Origin: CAZBBC01 sp964489835 | GTDB lineage: Bacteria; Calditrichota; Calditrichia; JAJRVZ01 | Direction: 5' to 3' | Assembly: GCA_964489835.1 (NCBI GenBank) | Contig: CAZBBC010000036.1 | Span: 1-34,130 of the forward strand | DNA length: 34,130 bases | In this document: positions 1 through 7,525 of the stretch, one piece after another | Layout of the letters: the number at the start of each line of letters is the position of its first letter | Position numbering within the stretch: position 1 is the stretch's first letter | The notes under the pieces: model-generated | Seen by the model: only the letters and a program-made list of their open reading frames with translations | What the model was told of the DNA's origin: nothing | The model's database searches: none | Made by a program: the position numbers and the translations under genes

Positions 1-36
1 TCAAATTTCAGTCAATTATATTTTGATTATTGGTAC

Positions 37-84
37 TTTGAAAATTAATTATTATTTGGATTTTGGAATTTGTCATTTGATATT
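37..84. repeat. Left arm of a 48-nt inverted repeat
   Basis: This AT-rich stretch is the reverse complement of 3138-3185 with 45 of 48 positions matching. The two arms bracket the beta-CASP, M48 remnant, DUF937 and BON-LysM block. The composition (alternating TTTG, ATTTG, CATTTGA words) is that of dispersed intergenic repeats rather than an insertion-sequence end. Related but shorter words occur at 1609-1690 and 3212-3270. No transposase lies between the arms. Confidence 0.8.
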
Positions 85-149
85 TTTTTTGCATCCTTGG
101 GCTGCACAATGATTGTTCCAAGTTAATAAAAGTACATTTGTTCTGATAA

Positions 150-1547
150 TCAAATCTCGTAAAGAGCACCGGGAGACGGGTAATACACCTGTGAATATTT
201 CATCGACTCAAATTTTTCTTTTAATGGAAGTGCTTGTTCTTCTTCACCATGAACCAGAAATAAATGTTTTAATACTGTAGGTGATTGAAATTTTAGATAA
301 TTGACTAACTCCGTCTGGTCCGCATGGGCACTAAAATTATCTATTTTCTTTACCCCGGCCCGTACTTTGTGCTCTTCTCCAAATATCTTGACCTTTTTCT
401 CACCATCCATTAGTTTGCGTGCCAGTGTATGCACAGCGGCATACCCGACAAATAATATCAGATTTCTTGAATTTCCAATATTATTTCTAAGGTGGTGTAA
501 AATCCGACCGCCTTCAGCCATCCCTGAAGCAGATATAATTATATGCGGTGACTTTAAATCATTCAATTCTTTTGACTTGGCCGCTTCACGAACATAGGTC
601 AGTCTTCCAAAACCAAAGGGATCATCATTATCCATCAAAAACAAACGATTGGTTTCACGATCGAAACATTCGGGATGCATCCTGAAAACTTCCGTTGCAT
701 TACATGCCAAAGGACTATCAACAAAAATTGGTAGATTTGGGATCCGGTTTTGGTCAAACAATTTATGAAGCATATAGGTAACCAGCTGTGTTCTCCCAAC
801 CGCAAAAGCGGGAATAATTATTTTACCGCCGCTGTCCACCACCTCCCGTACGGTTTGGGCTAATTCTTCTTCAACATCCTCCGATTCCCGGTGCGACCTG
901 TTCCCATAAGTGCTTTCCATAATCAGAACATCCAATTCGCGGAACAGATTCGGATCACGTATAATCGGAGATTCTTTACGGCCAATATCACCGGAAAATC
1001 CCAAACGTATGGATCGTCCATTTTCATCGATTTCCAAAAGGACACCTGCTGAACCGAGTATATGACCAGCATCTCTGTAAGTAACTTTAATACCCGGGGC
1101 AACTTCGAAGGGGTGATCATATTGAATACCGACAAAGAGCATCATTGCTGCCTCAACATCCTCCGAAGTATACAGAGGTTCAATCTCAGGTTCATTTTTC
1201 TGGCGATGTCTTTTATTTATCCATTTAACATCCATTTCCTGCAAATGCGCGGAATCGCGAAGCATAATCTGGCATAAATCCACTGTAGCAGCCGTCGTAT
1301 AAATGTGACCTCTAAAACCCCTTTTCACTAAATTAGGAATATTACCGCTATGATCAATATGGGCATGTGAGAGCAGCATGATATCAACTTCTGAGGGTTC
1401 AAAACCGAAATTATTATTAATTCTGTGGGCATCTTTACGGTGCCCCTGAAATAAACCACAATCTAATAATATCTTTTTTCCGTTAACGGATAAAAGATGT
1501 TGTGATCCGGTTACAGTCTGTGCCGCACCAAAAAATTGTATTTTCAT
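150..1547 (-). CDS. MBL-fold beta-CASP RNA metallo-hydrolase
   Basis: The protein (465 residues) has the metallo-beta-lactamase core with HAHIDH at residues 61-66 for binding two metal ions, followed by SGDIGR and ESTYGNR and the beta-CASP segment (SASGMAEGGR, then NFSAHADQ and LVHGEEE near the C-terminus). This is the layout of TTHA0252/YSH1-like bacterial ribonucleases, cytoplasmic enzymes that cleave RNA. The ATG at 1547 is preferred over an upstream in-frame start at 1595, because MKIQFFG... is the usual family beginning and the extra 16 residues are not conserved-looking. It ends 150 bp from the window edge and is separated from the DUF937 gene by an M48 protease remnant. The exact RNA substrate cannot be told from sequence. 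Confidence 0.93.
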   Translation of the reverse strand: MKIQFFGAAQTVTGSQHLLSVNGKKILLDCGLFQGHRKDAHRINNNFGFEPSEVDIMLLSHAHIDHSGNIPNLVKRGFRGHIYTTAATVDLCQIMLRDSAHLQEMDVKWINKRHRQKNEPEIEPLYTSEDVEAAMMLFVGIQYDHPFEVAPGIKVTYRDAGHILGSAGVLLEIDENGRSIRLGFSGDIGRKESPIIRDPNLFRELDVLIMESTYGNRSHRESEDVEEELAQTVREVVDSGGKIIIPAFAVGRTQLVTYMLHKLFDQNRIPNLPIFVDSPLACNATEVFRMHPECFDRETNRLFLMDNDDPFGFGRLTYVREAAKSKELNDLKSPHIIISASGMAEGGRILHHLRNNIGNSRNLILFVGYAAVHTLARKLMDGEKKVKIFGEEHKVRAGVKKIDNFSAHADQTELVNYLKFQSPTVLKHLFLVHGEEEQALPLKEKFESMKYSQVYYPSPGALYEI

Positions 1548-1699
1548 GATGTGTATTAACCTTTTTCTCTTACTCAGATTATCATCTATTAGCAAACTTA
1601 CTTTTCGAAATTGGGATTTGGCATTTATTTGATATCACGCCAGTAGGCAGATCAGGTTTTTGGCTGAATTGTGATTTGATATTTGTTAATTGACTTCGT

Positions 1700-1841
1700 T
1701 TACATCTGCGCTGCAATTGCTTGCAGTTTTTTTATCCGTTCTTCTGTCGATGGATGTGTGGCAAAAACTTTTTGCAACCCGCCGAAGAAAGAGGACTGTT
1801 AAGGCTGCCATCAGTAAGAAAGTACGAATTACATTGTTCAT
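1700..1841 (-). pseudogene. htpX: Internally deleted M48 (HtpX-type) protease remnant
   Basis: Reading the minus strand from ATG at 1841 gives MNNVIRTFLLMAALTVLF, which resembles the membrane-inserted start of HtpX. About 18 codons in, the sequence continues in a different frame as FFGGLQKVFATHPSTEERI and stops at 1700. That second segment is the characteristic M48 C-terminal tail. The zinc site (HExxH) and everything else in the middle, over 200 residues in an intact HtpX, are missing, so no protease can be made. The join lies near CTCTTTCTTCGG at about 1785-1800. Whether both ends come from one htpX gene is an inference. An assembly collapse would look the same. Confidence 0.7.
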
Positions 1842-1871
1842 AGCAGATATCCGAAAAAATTACATTAAAAT

Positions 1872-2462
1872 CTATTTTCTTTTACTTCCAAACAGGCCAC
1901 CCAGAAGACCGCCTAATAAACCGCCACTACTCTTTGGGGAAGAACCACCCAAACCCTGCATCAGAAAACCGGCGACATCATCCAGGATGCTGCCGTCACC
2001 ATCCTGATCGAGCAGTGAACTGACGCCGGACGATCCAAGACCGCCATCATCGCGTTTTTTTGTTAGAAAACCCAAAATAACAGGAGCCAGCATTGGGATC
2101 AATTTCATCGCTGTACCGCTATCAAGATTAAATTGTTTTGCTATAAGATTTGCAGCCTCACCTCCGGAGTTACCCAGTAATCCACCAAGGTTGGGATCCG
2201 GATTACTATCCTGTGCTTTGGAGGAAAATAAATCACCCAAGTTATCCAACACACTGGCACTGCCGTATTTGTTTAAGATATGATCCACACGATCAGCACC
2301 GCCTTGTTCATCTTTTTGCTTTTTTAATCCGCCTAAAATAAGCGGAGCGACTTGTGGTAACATTTGCATCACCTTTTCCGGTTCTATTCCCAATGTGGAT
2401 GACACCTGTTTGGCTACATCCCCGCCTAAAGAACCTACTAAATCATCGATAAAATTTCCCAT
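1872..2462 (-). CDS. DUF937 (YidB-like) protein
   Basis: The 196-residue protein has two DUF937-type repeats. In each, a helical segment with a QMLPQVAPLILGGL or KLIPMLAPVILGFL motif is followed by a low-complexity Gly/Ser/Asp linker. The linker around residues 144-156 contains DQDGDGS, which resembles an EF-hand-like calcium loop. The tail is Gly-Leu rich and ends in a short basic GSKRK. There is no signal peptide, so it is probably cytoplasmic. AGGAG sits 8 nt before the ATG. Function of the family is not established. It lies downstream of the BON-LysM gene on the same strand, 127 bp away with a strong hairpin in between. Confidence 0.85.
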   Translation of the reverse strand: MGNFIDDLVGSLGGDVAKQVSSTLGIEPEKVMQMLPQVAPLILGGLKKQKDEQGGADRVDHILNKYGSASVLDNLGDLFSSKAQDSNPDPNLGGLLGNSGGEAANLIAKQFNLDSGTAMKLIPMLAPVILGFLTKKRDDGGLGSSGVSSLLDQDGDGSILDDVAGFLMQGLGGSSPKSSGGLLGGLLGGLFGSKRK

Positions 2463-2482
2463 GACATAACTCCTAAGATTAT

Positions 2483-2506
2483 GAAGGGAGAGTTATCTCT
2501 CCCTTC
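2483..2506. promoter_or_regulatory. Perfect 10-bp hairpin between kbp and the DUF937 gene
   Basis: GAAGGGAGAG, loop TTAT, then CTCTCCCTTC forms a perfect stem-loop 20 bp upstream of the DUF937 ATG. On the transcribed (minus) strand it is not followed by a clear U-run, so a classical intrinsic terminator is not supported. It could be a processing or translation-control element, or a partial attenuator between the two genes. Confidence 0.55.
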
Positions 2507-2589
2507 TCGAATAAACAACTATTTTTATTTTCGGCTTTCGATACAATCAAAAACCAGATCCTTGGGCATAATACCCGCCCTTTGTATTC

Positions 2590-3027
2590 CTATCTTTCTA
2601 TTTTTGGAACCCGTAATACCTGCCCGGGATAAATCAGATCCGGATTTTTAATAATTTCACGGTTTGCTTCAAAAAGAAGCGGATACTTCATAGCATCACC
2701 ATAATAAAATTTAGCGATCTTGGAAAGTGAATCACCCCTCTTGATCGTATAAAAATCAAAAGGTTCAACAGCCGGAGGTGCAACCAGACTTACATCATTA
2801 ACTTTCTCAACCCCCTTCAGATTTCCAGCCAGGAGAATCGCTTTTTCTTTTGTTTCCTGCGTATCGCAGGAGCCAGAAAGTGTCACCAGACCATCATCAA
2901 ATTCAACTTTTAAATCTTTTACTTTATCACCTAATTCAGTAGTAATCAATTCGGTAATCTTTTCTGCTTCATCATCCCCGCCAAAAATATCACTACCCAC
3001 ATTTCTTAAAAAATCAAATAAACCCAT
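2590..3027 (-). CDS. kbp: BON and LysM domain protein (Kbp/YgaU-like)
   Basis: The 145-residue protein begins MGLFDFLRNVG, has a BON domain at about residues 18-82 (VTLSGSCDTQETKEKA, GVEKVNDVSLV), and a LysM domain at about 91-141 (YTIKRGDSLSKIAKFYYG, then IYPGQVLRVPK). Length and order match E. coli Kbp, a potassium-binding protein of about 149 residues. There is no signal peptide, as in Kbp. The start is supported by a GGGG-containing purine run before the ATG. It lies upstream of the DUF937 gene and could be transcribed with it. Assignment to the family is firm; potassium binding is known only from E. coli. Confidence 0.9.
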   Translation of the reverse strand: MGLFDFLRNVGSDIFGGDDEAEKITELITTELGDKVKDLKVEFDDGLVTLSGSCDTQETKEKAILLAGNLKGVEKVNDVSLVAPPAVEPFDFYTIKRGDSLSKIAKFYYGDAMKYPLLFEANREIIKNPDLIYPGQVLRVPKIER

Positions 3028-3137
3028 TTTTTTCCCCTAATTTTAATGAAAGATGTTTGTAAAAAAAATGGAGACACCTATTCTTATATTAAAATTATTT
3101 ATCCCGATCTATTCATACCGCAGCGATGCTGCAATCA

Positions 3138-3185
3138 AATATCAAATGACAAATTACAAAATCCAAATAATAATCAATTCTCAAA
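3138..3185. repeat. Right arm of a 48-nt inverted repeat
   Basis: Reverse complement of 37-84 at 45 of 48 positions. It lies just outside the BON-LysM gene, and next to it (3110-3136) is a short piece of the CATACCGCAGCGATGCTGC end of the larger dispersed repeat. Together the arms could have allowed inversion or excision of the three-gene block. Confidence 0.8.
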
Positions 3186-3310
3186 ATACTAATGACCGAA
3201 ATATAAACGATTGAATTTCTTGAATTGTGATTTGGAATTTATTTGATATTTGTGATTTGTTATTTGTCTTTTAAAAACTTTGTTAAAATAACAAAGTTTT
3301 TGTTTGTAAT

Positions 3311-3509
3311 AGCATACCGCAGCATATTGCTGCATTCAAAAAAAAAATAGTCCACGGATTTCACGGATTAACACGGATTGACACAGATTTTATTTTAAAA
3401 TTATTTTTAATTTACTTCTAATCCGTGTCCGGCTGCGCCGGATAATCCGTGGATAAAAGTTTTTAAAATATTTGCTAAAAAAACAAAGTTTTTGGCTACA
3501 ATAGCATAG
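3311..3509. repeat. Dispersed nested-palindrome repeat, copy A
   Basis: The unit starts at ATACCGCAGC with a GCAGCA/TGCTGC mini-hairpin. TCCACGGATT at 3351-3360 pairs with AATCCGTGGA at 3444-3453; inside, ACACGGATT pairs with AATCCGTGT, and CCGGCTGCGCCGG at 3429-3441 is a small hairpin in the right arm. The unit ends in a run like ACAAAGTTTTTGGCTACAATAGCATA. Related copies are at 7061-7260, 23378-23564 and 27643-27830, all in this orientation. Confidence 0.85.
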
Positions 3510-3565
3510 ACGCGTGTAAATATATATGCATGAACAGATTGCGCTATCCAGGTTAAATATAAAAC

Positions 3566-4783
3566 TTATTCTCTGATTGAATCATAGACAGCTTTTCTGT
3601 TCTCCTGTGGTATTTTTACTTCATTGAAAAAGGTCATTCCGATAAATTGTTTATTCTGTTTATGATATTGTTTGCCCCAGGTAATGATATTTTTAATATA
3701 TTCCGGACCTTTGGGAGGTAATTGATAGTTATGAGGCGATTCCCGCCGGATGGTCGTATGTAAATAACAATCCATGGGCGCCATATATCTGATAATGCGT
3801 TCTATTTCTTCCGTTTCACGATTTTTATGCCGGCCTTCACAATAGGGCATGATGAAATCAAAGCCAACCTGATTGAGCGTTTGAGTATCATGACCGCGGT
3901 TTAATTGAAAGGCGGCAATATCTCCGTCCGATGGGGAGAATCCTGAGTAGAAACCATACTTAAAATCAGGATTAATCGATTTTACTAAATTCTTTAGATC
4001 GATCAAAGTATCTTTAATTCGCTGACTCTTCCATTCTCTTAATTCCTTAAGAGAAATATCCTCGAGATTTTTACCGGTATCGCTGAATAATTTTCGCCGG
4101 GTGTCCTGGCAATAGCAAGTATCTCCGGAGTAAGAAGGGTGTTCTAATAAAATTCCGTCCAGAGTTTTATACCGCTGTAAAACATCCGAAATCTTATCAC
4201 GCATATAGTGATGGGCCTGGGGATTATCACAGCAAATATGCAGACATTTTATAGCCTCTCTTTCGTAATCACTGGCCTCTGCTCTTATATCGTGTGTGAT
4301 GCGTCCATCCCGTTTTCTTCTAAATTCAATACCAGGATAGCCCTGCTCGACACCTAACAATCCAAGATATTTGATTTCAATAAATATTTTAATATTTAAT
4401 TGGTGTGCTTTTTTTATAATTTTATGAAAGAATTCGGAGTCTTGATGGGCATTGATGGCCTTTTTATCTAATTGATATTTGAGTTTTTCATTACTCACCG
4501 GCCAGGCTAAGCCATGATTTTTTGGGGAATAATATCCATGACTGGCCATCATAACGATCAGATGGGACATGCCATGCATATGCATCTCGTCCAGGAGGCG
4601 GCTGAAATAATCAAAACCAAGTTTCCGGTCAGCGGTTTCATAGGTCAGGCAGGTGGTCCAGCCAAATATCATGTCTTCTCTGTTCTGAATGGGGTTACCT
4701 GGGTTTAGGGTTTTGCCGAGGACCTTTGCCCAAAATCCCCAGAGTAACGATGCGGATATCTTTATAAAATTTTTGCGATTCAT
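3566..4783 (-). CDS. Secreted TIM-barrel glycoside-hydrolase-like protein
   Basis: The 405-residue protein starts with an RK-containing leader (MNRKNFIKISASLLWGFW) resembling a Tat-type signal. The body alternates strands and helices as in a (beta/alpha)8 barrel: FGWTTCLTYE, HLIVMMASHGYY, IKIFIEIKYLG, DGILLEHPSYSG, KYGFYSGFSPSDGD, DFIMPYCEG. The CYCQDTRRK segment after DGILLEHP resembles the cysteine motif of GHL10/family-10-like putative hydrolases. E in LLEHP and D/E in later strands are candidate acids, but I cannot assign catalytic residues. It lies 45 bp downstream of a Tat-type Gfo/Idh/MocA gene and is probably co-transcribed with it. AAGG precedes the ATG. Substrate unknown; a non-enzymatic role is possible. 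Confidence 0.65.
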   Translation of the reverse strand: MNRKNFIKISASLLWGFWAKVLGKTLNPGNPIQNREDMIFGWTTCLTYETADRKLGFDYFSRLLDEMHMHGMSHLIVMMASHGYYSPKNHGLAWPVSNEKLKYQLDKKAINAHQDSEFFHKIIKKAHQLNIKIFIEIKYLGLLGVEQGYPGIEFRRKRDGRITHDIRAEASDYEREAIKCLHICCDNPQAHHYMRDKISDVLQRYKTLDGILLEHPSYSGDTCYCQDTRRKLFSDTGKNLEDISLKELREWKSQRIKDTLIDLKNLVKSINPDFKYGFYSGFSPSDGDIAAFQLNRGHDTQTLNQVGFDFIMPYCEGRHKNRETEEIERIIRYMAPMDCYLHTTIRRESPHNYQLPPKGPEYIKNIITWGKQYHKQNKQFIGMTFFNEVKIPQENRKAVYDSIRE

Positions 4784-4828
4784 ATTTATTCTAACCTTCT
4801 TTGTTAAATGATATGGCGAAATGCTTCG

Positions 4829-6019
4829 TCACTCAAGCATGGTGAGCGGATTTTCGCGATTCTTGAGTGGAAATGTCACCTGACCCCTGAGGCGGTGCGA
4901 CTCAAAGGCAGCGACGATCATCTCGGTTGTTTTTCTGGCTTCATAGATGTTCGATACCGGTTGACGATCTTCTTTGATGGCTGCAATAAGATCTTTCACA
5001 GCAGCGACGTTGCCAGCATGTAAGCCGCCTTCTTCAATGGGCTCCGGTTTATTCAATCCGGCGGAGCTAATCGATACCCAAACTTTCCCCGTTCGTCCCG
5101 GTGACCAGGAAGAGTCGGGGAGATATTGCACGTGTGGTAAATAACCTACCTCATGAAGTTCGATAACACCTTCGGTACCAAAAATCCGGATACCAAAGCG
5201 GGATGGCGTTCCTTTGCCTTCCCGCGCCGAATCAAAGTAGCCGACAGCGCCTCCACTCAACGGATAGCGTACATGGACCTCATCGCCAGCTAATGGACCA
5301 ATGCCCTCGGCGCCTACTTTAACATCCCCGGCAGTGACCATTCGACTATTCTGTAGAAGAATCGCAGAACATAGCTGTGGTTCACCACCCAAAAGACGCA
5401 TAATATCCAGAACATGGGTACCAAGTACCCAGAGATCTTCACCGCCTCCGCGATGATCGTCTTTACCCCGGGCCCGGAATTCTAGCAATTGCCCGAGGCT
5501 GCCGGCGCTGATTAATTGTTGGATCACTTTTATCTTTGGGCTGTAACGTGTCTGGTGAGCGATGGCCAGCTTGACCCTATTTTTTTCACATGCGCTTATC
5601 ATTTCATCTGCTTCTGCAAGTGTACGGCACATTGGTTTTTCGAGATAAATTCCTTTTACACCGTGCTCCGCAGCGGCAACGACCATATCCCGGTGCTGGT
5701 CAAGCCATCGAGGGGCAATACTTACTAGATCAGGTTGTACTTCATCCAGCATCCGGCGATAATTGAGAAATCCTCTCACGCCACCAAGCCGACTGATTGC
5801 TTTGTTTAAACCATCCGGATCCGCATCCGCAACGGCAATAATATCTGCACTAGGAACATCTTGCCAGACGCGGTCTAACCCATGCCCATAGTTACCGCGG
5901 CCGGTATGCCCAATCACCGCCACACGATAATTGTCAGATTCCCGCTTTATAGCGGATCCGGCTCCTGTCCCAACGAGAGTACTAAGTCCGACCGTCTTTA
6001 TGAAAGTTCTGCGTTTCAT
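4829..6019 (-). CDS. Tat-exported Gfo/Idh/MocA family oxidoreductase
   Basis: The start at 6019 (MKRRTFIKTVGLS) gives a twin-arginine leader and has TAGGA 8 nt upstream; an in-frame start at 6052 lacks this. After the leader come the Rossmann strand VAVIGHTGRGNYGHG (a variant of GxGxxG), ADADP, and GIYLEKPM, the family EKP motif with the active-site-region lysine. A C-terminal beta-sheet domain follows with GGGEDLWVLGTHVLDIMRLLGG. Such enzymes oxidise or epimerise sugars or inositol-type polyols with bound NAD(P). The first Gly-rich loop is atypical, so cofactor mode is uncertain. It precedes the TIM-barrel gene by 45 bp and probably forms an operon with it, with a periplasmic role. Confidence 0.88.
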   Translation of the reverse strand: MKRRTFIKTVGLSTLVGTGAGSAIKRESDNYRVAVIGHTGRGNYGHGLDRVWQDVPSADIIAVADADPDGLNKAISRLGGVRGFLNYRRMLDEVQPDLVSIAPRWLDQHRDMVVAAAEHGVKGIYLEKPMCRTLAEADEMISACEKNRVKLAIAHQTRYSPKIKVIQQLISAGSLGQLLEFRARGKDDHRGGGEDLWVLGTHVLDIMRLLGGEPQLCSAILLQNSRMVTAGDVKVGAEGIGPLAGDEVHVRYPLSGGAVGYFDSAREGKGTPSRFGIRIFGTEGVIELHEVGYLPHVQYLPDSSWSPGRTGKVWVSISSAGLNKPEPIEEGGLHAGNVAAVKDLIAAIKEDRQPVSNIYEARKTTEMIVAAFESHRLRGQVTFPLKNRENPLTMLE

Positions 6020-6051
6020 CAAAATTCCTAATTCTCCGGTGGGTAGTGTCA

Positions 6052-6068
6052 TCCCGAAAAAATCGGGA
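6052..6068. repeat. Short palindrome upstream of the Gfo/Idh/MocA gene
   Basis: TCCCGA at 6052-6057 pairs with TCGGGA at 6063-6068 around an A-rich loop, 33 bp before the ATG at 6019. Words of this kind recur as dispersed sequences in related genomes, so a regulatory role is not claimed. Confidence 0.5.
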
Positions 6069-6109
6069 CATATGTTTTCTATTTAACTTATTATTTTTAT
6101 TTGCTAAGA

Positions 6110-6170
6110 AAACACCCCCCTTAATCCCCCCTTAATAGGGGGGCAAGATCCGATTCCCCCTTTATAGGGG
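6110..6170. repeat. C-rich/G-rich hairpin repeat pair
   Basis: CCCCCC at 6126-6131 pairs with GGGGGG at 6138-6143, and CCCC near 6156-6159 pairs with GGGG at 6167-6170. The second hairpin contains the stop codon of the upstream GDPD-like gene, so the last codons of that gene are written in repeat sequence. Similar CCCCCTT/AAGGGGG hairpins occur at 12558-12575. It could act as a transcript end, but there is no U-run. Confidence 0.6.
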
Positions 6171-7022
6171 CTGTCGAAGTAAAAAATCACGCAATGCCTT
6201 TAATTTGTCAGTATTGATCAAATCAACTCCGGCAGTGATGAGTTCTTTCCAAATATTGATCTGAAATTCCGGTGAATCAATATCCGTTGCCCAAAAACGA
6301 ACACGACGGCTTTCTTTATGAGCCTGGCTAACGATTCTCCTCAGTTTTTCTTTTTCAGTCACCGGTAACTGACCGTTTCCTCTCCATTGAAAGTGATTGG
6401 TCCAATTCTCACTGATAATCGGGATAATGGCATGCGGTATCGCCGATCCCAAATCCACAAGTCTGCCGTCATAAAAGGCATATTTAATATTATTTTCCTT
6501 CTTGAGTGCCGGGGAACGGTTACCGGAAACAATAACCTCTATAGCACCGTCCGTTTTTTTACCGCCTTCGTAAATAATCAGAATATCCTTATACTTTTTT
6601 AGTACTTCCTCAAGGACCAAGTAGGTTGAGTCGGCCTCGGATTTTATATCGATAAAGAGGGTAAGGGGTGGTCCGTTCTTAAAGACAGACCCCCCGTTTT
6701 TTTCTATTAACCGCTTCAGGGGCTCCAAATAGAGTGATTGAAGGGTATTGGTTTCTATGATCTCCCAACGGTCATGGGCCACATATAATTGGCCCTTTTT
6801 CAAATGGATATCCGCTTCAATACTGGTAAAACCATTGTTCAAAGCATCAAATAAAGGTTGTCGGTGACGGTAATCATTATGCGCATGCGCTCGTTTTAAA
6901 GGTATTACCGGAATTATACCAGATTTATTTTTGCTATTACAAGTTTGAAAGAGGCATCCGATCGCAATTATAAATATTATCGTATATTTAATTTTTAAAT
7001 AATAACCCACGATCAAATCCAT
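6162..7022 (-). CDS. Lipoprotein of the PI-PLC/GDPD-like phosphodiesterase superfamily
   Basis: The 286-residue protein has a hydrophobic leader ending in a lipobox-like LFQTC (Cys at residue 28), so it is probably a lipidated outer- or inner-membrane protein. Then come RAHAHNDYRHRQPLFDAL and SIEADIHLKKGQLYVAHD, the paired-histidine and Glu/Asp signature of the PI-PLC-like TIM-barrel phosphodiesterases (Aim6-like branch, with HAHNDY). FIDIK, a kink at FYDGRLVD and a C-terminal DLINTDKL complete the barrel. It may hydrolyse a glycerophosphodiester or phosphoinositide-like bond. It is separate from neighbours by repeats. The stop codon lies in a GC-rich hairpin, so the last residues may have been altered by repeat insertion. 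Confidence 0.8.
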   Translation of the reverse strand: MDLIVGYYLKIKYTIIFIIAIGCLFQTCNSKNKSGIIPVIPLKRAHAHNDYRHRQPLFDALNNGFTSIEADIHLKKGQLYVAHDRWEIIETNTLQSLYLEPLKRLIEKNGGSVFKNGPPLTLFIDIKSEADSTYLVLEEVLKKYKDILIIYEGGKKTDGAIEVIVSGNRSPALKKENNIKYAFYDGRLVDLGSAIPHAIIPIISENWTNHFQWRGNGQLPVTEKEKLRRIVSQAHKESRRVRFWATDIDSPEFQINIWKELITAGVDLINTDKLKALRDFLLRQPL

Positions 7023-7060
7023 TTTAGAATAACATTGGGCTCTAAATAACCTGACCTAAT

Positions 7061-7260
7061 CATACCGCAGATCGAGGCTGCTAACAAAAAAAAATAGTCC
7101 ACAGATTCCACGGATTGACACGGATTTCATTTAAAAATTATTATTTTAGTTTTAATCCGTGTCCGGCTGCGCCGGAGAATCCGCCTGCCCGGCTCAGACG
7201 GGGGGTTAAAAGTTTTTAAAACTTTCCTAAAAAAACAAATTTATTGGCTACAATAGCCTA
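7061..7260. repeat. Dispersed nested-palindrome repeat, copy B
   Basis: This copy has the CATACCGCAG start, the AGTCCACAGATTCCACGG arm, the CCGGCTGCGCCGG hairpin and the GGCTACAATAGC end. Its right arm is disturbed: the usual GATAATCCGTGG is replaced by a segment with CCGCCTGCCCGGCTCAGACG, which resembles other dispersed repeats. It therefore looks like a copy that has been interrupted or recombined. Confidence 0.78.
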
Positions 7261-7439
7261 GCGACGCTCAATCTTGGACGAAGGGCTAATTTTTATTTTA
7301 ATTAAAATTGGTTAAAAAATCCATTAAATACAAATGTTCAAAACCTCTATTTAAGGGAGAAATTGCAGTCGTGATTGTAGGGGCATGGCGTGCCATGCCC
7401 GTGTAACGGATGGAAGAATAGTCAGAATTAGAATTATTG

Positions 7440-7523
7440 TTAATATTTTTTCGGTTTGTTCATCATATATTTTCGTGCGGCAAACAATTCTTTTTCATTT
7501 CGGATCAGGTTTAAATGATAACC
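7440..7523 (-). pseudogene. C-terminal fragment of a REP-associated (Y1) transposase
   Basis: The minus strand reads GYHLNLIRNEKELFAARKYM, then MNKPKKY, and stops at 7440. This matches the end of Y1/TnpA-REP (RAYT) proteins, which typically run IRNEKEL...IR.YI..NP.KW. The catalytic HUH and tyrosine regions are absent; upstream the frame runs into the end of the heparinase-like gene in another frame, with a stop just before. RAYTs mobilise palindromic REP sequences, and copy B of the palindromic repeat lies 180 bp away. Family assignment rests on 27 residues. Confidence 0.6.
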
Positions 7524-7525
7524 GA

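Larger units (their letters stand above)
3028..3565. other. Repeat-filled intergenic region, no gene seen
   Basis: This 538-bp stretch is AT-rich and holds the right arm of the 48-nt inverted repeat, a short piece of the dispersed repeat (3110-3136), a palindrome AAAAACTTTG/CAAAGTTTTT at about 3275-3301, and one complete copy of the nested-palindrome repeat at 3311-3509. I found no open frame that resembles a protein on either strand. Confidence 0.75.
7023..7525. other. Repeat and remnant-containing intergenic region
   Basis: This 503-bp region holds copy B of the nested-palindrome repeat (7061-7260), a palindromic GGGCATGGCGTGCCATGCCC at about 7381-7400, and a RAYT transposase fragment at 7440-7523. 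I see no intact gene in it. Confidence 0.75.
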
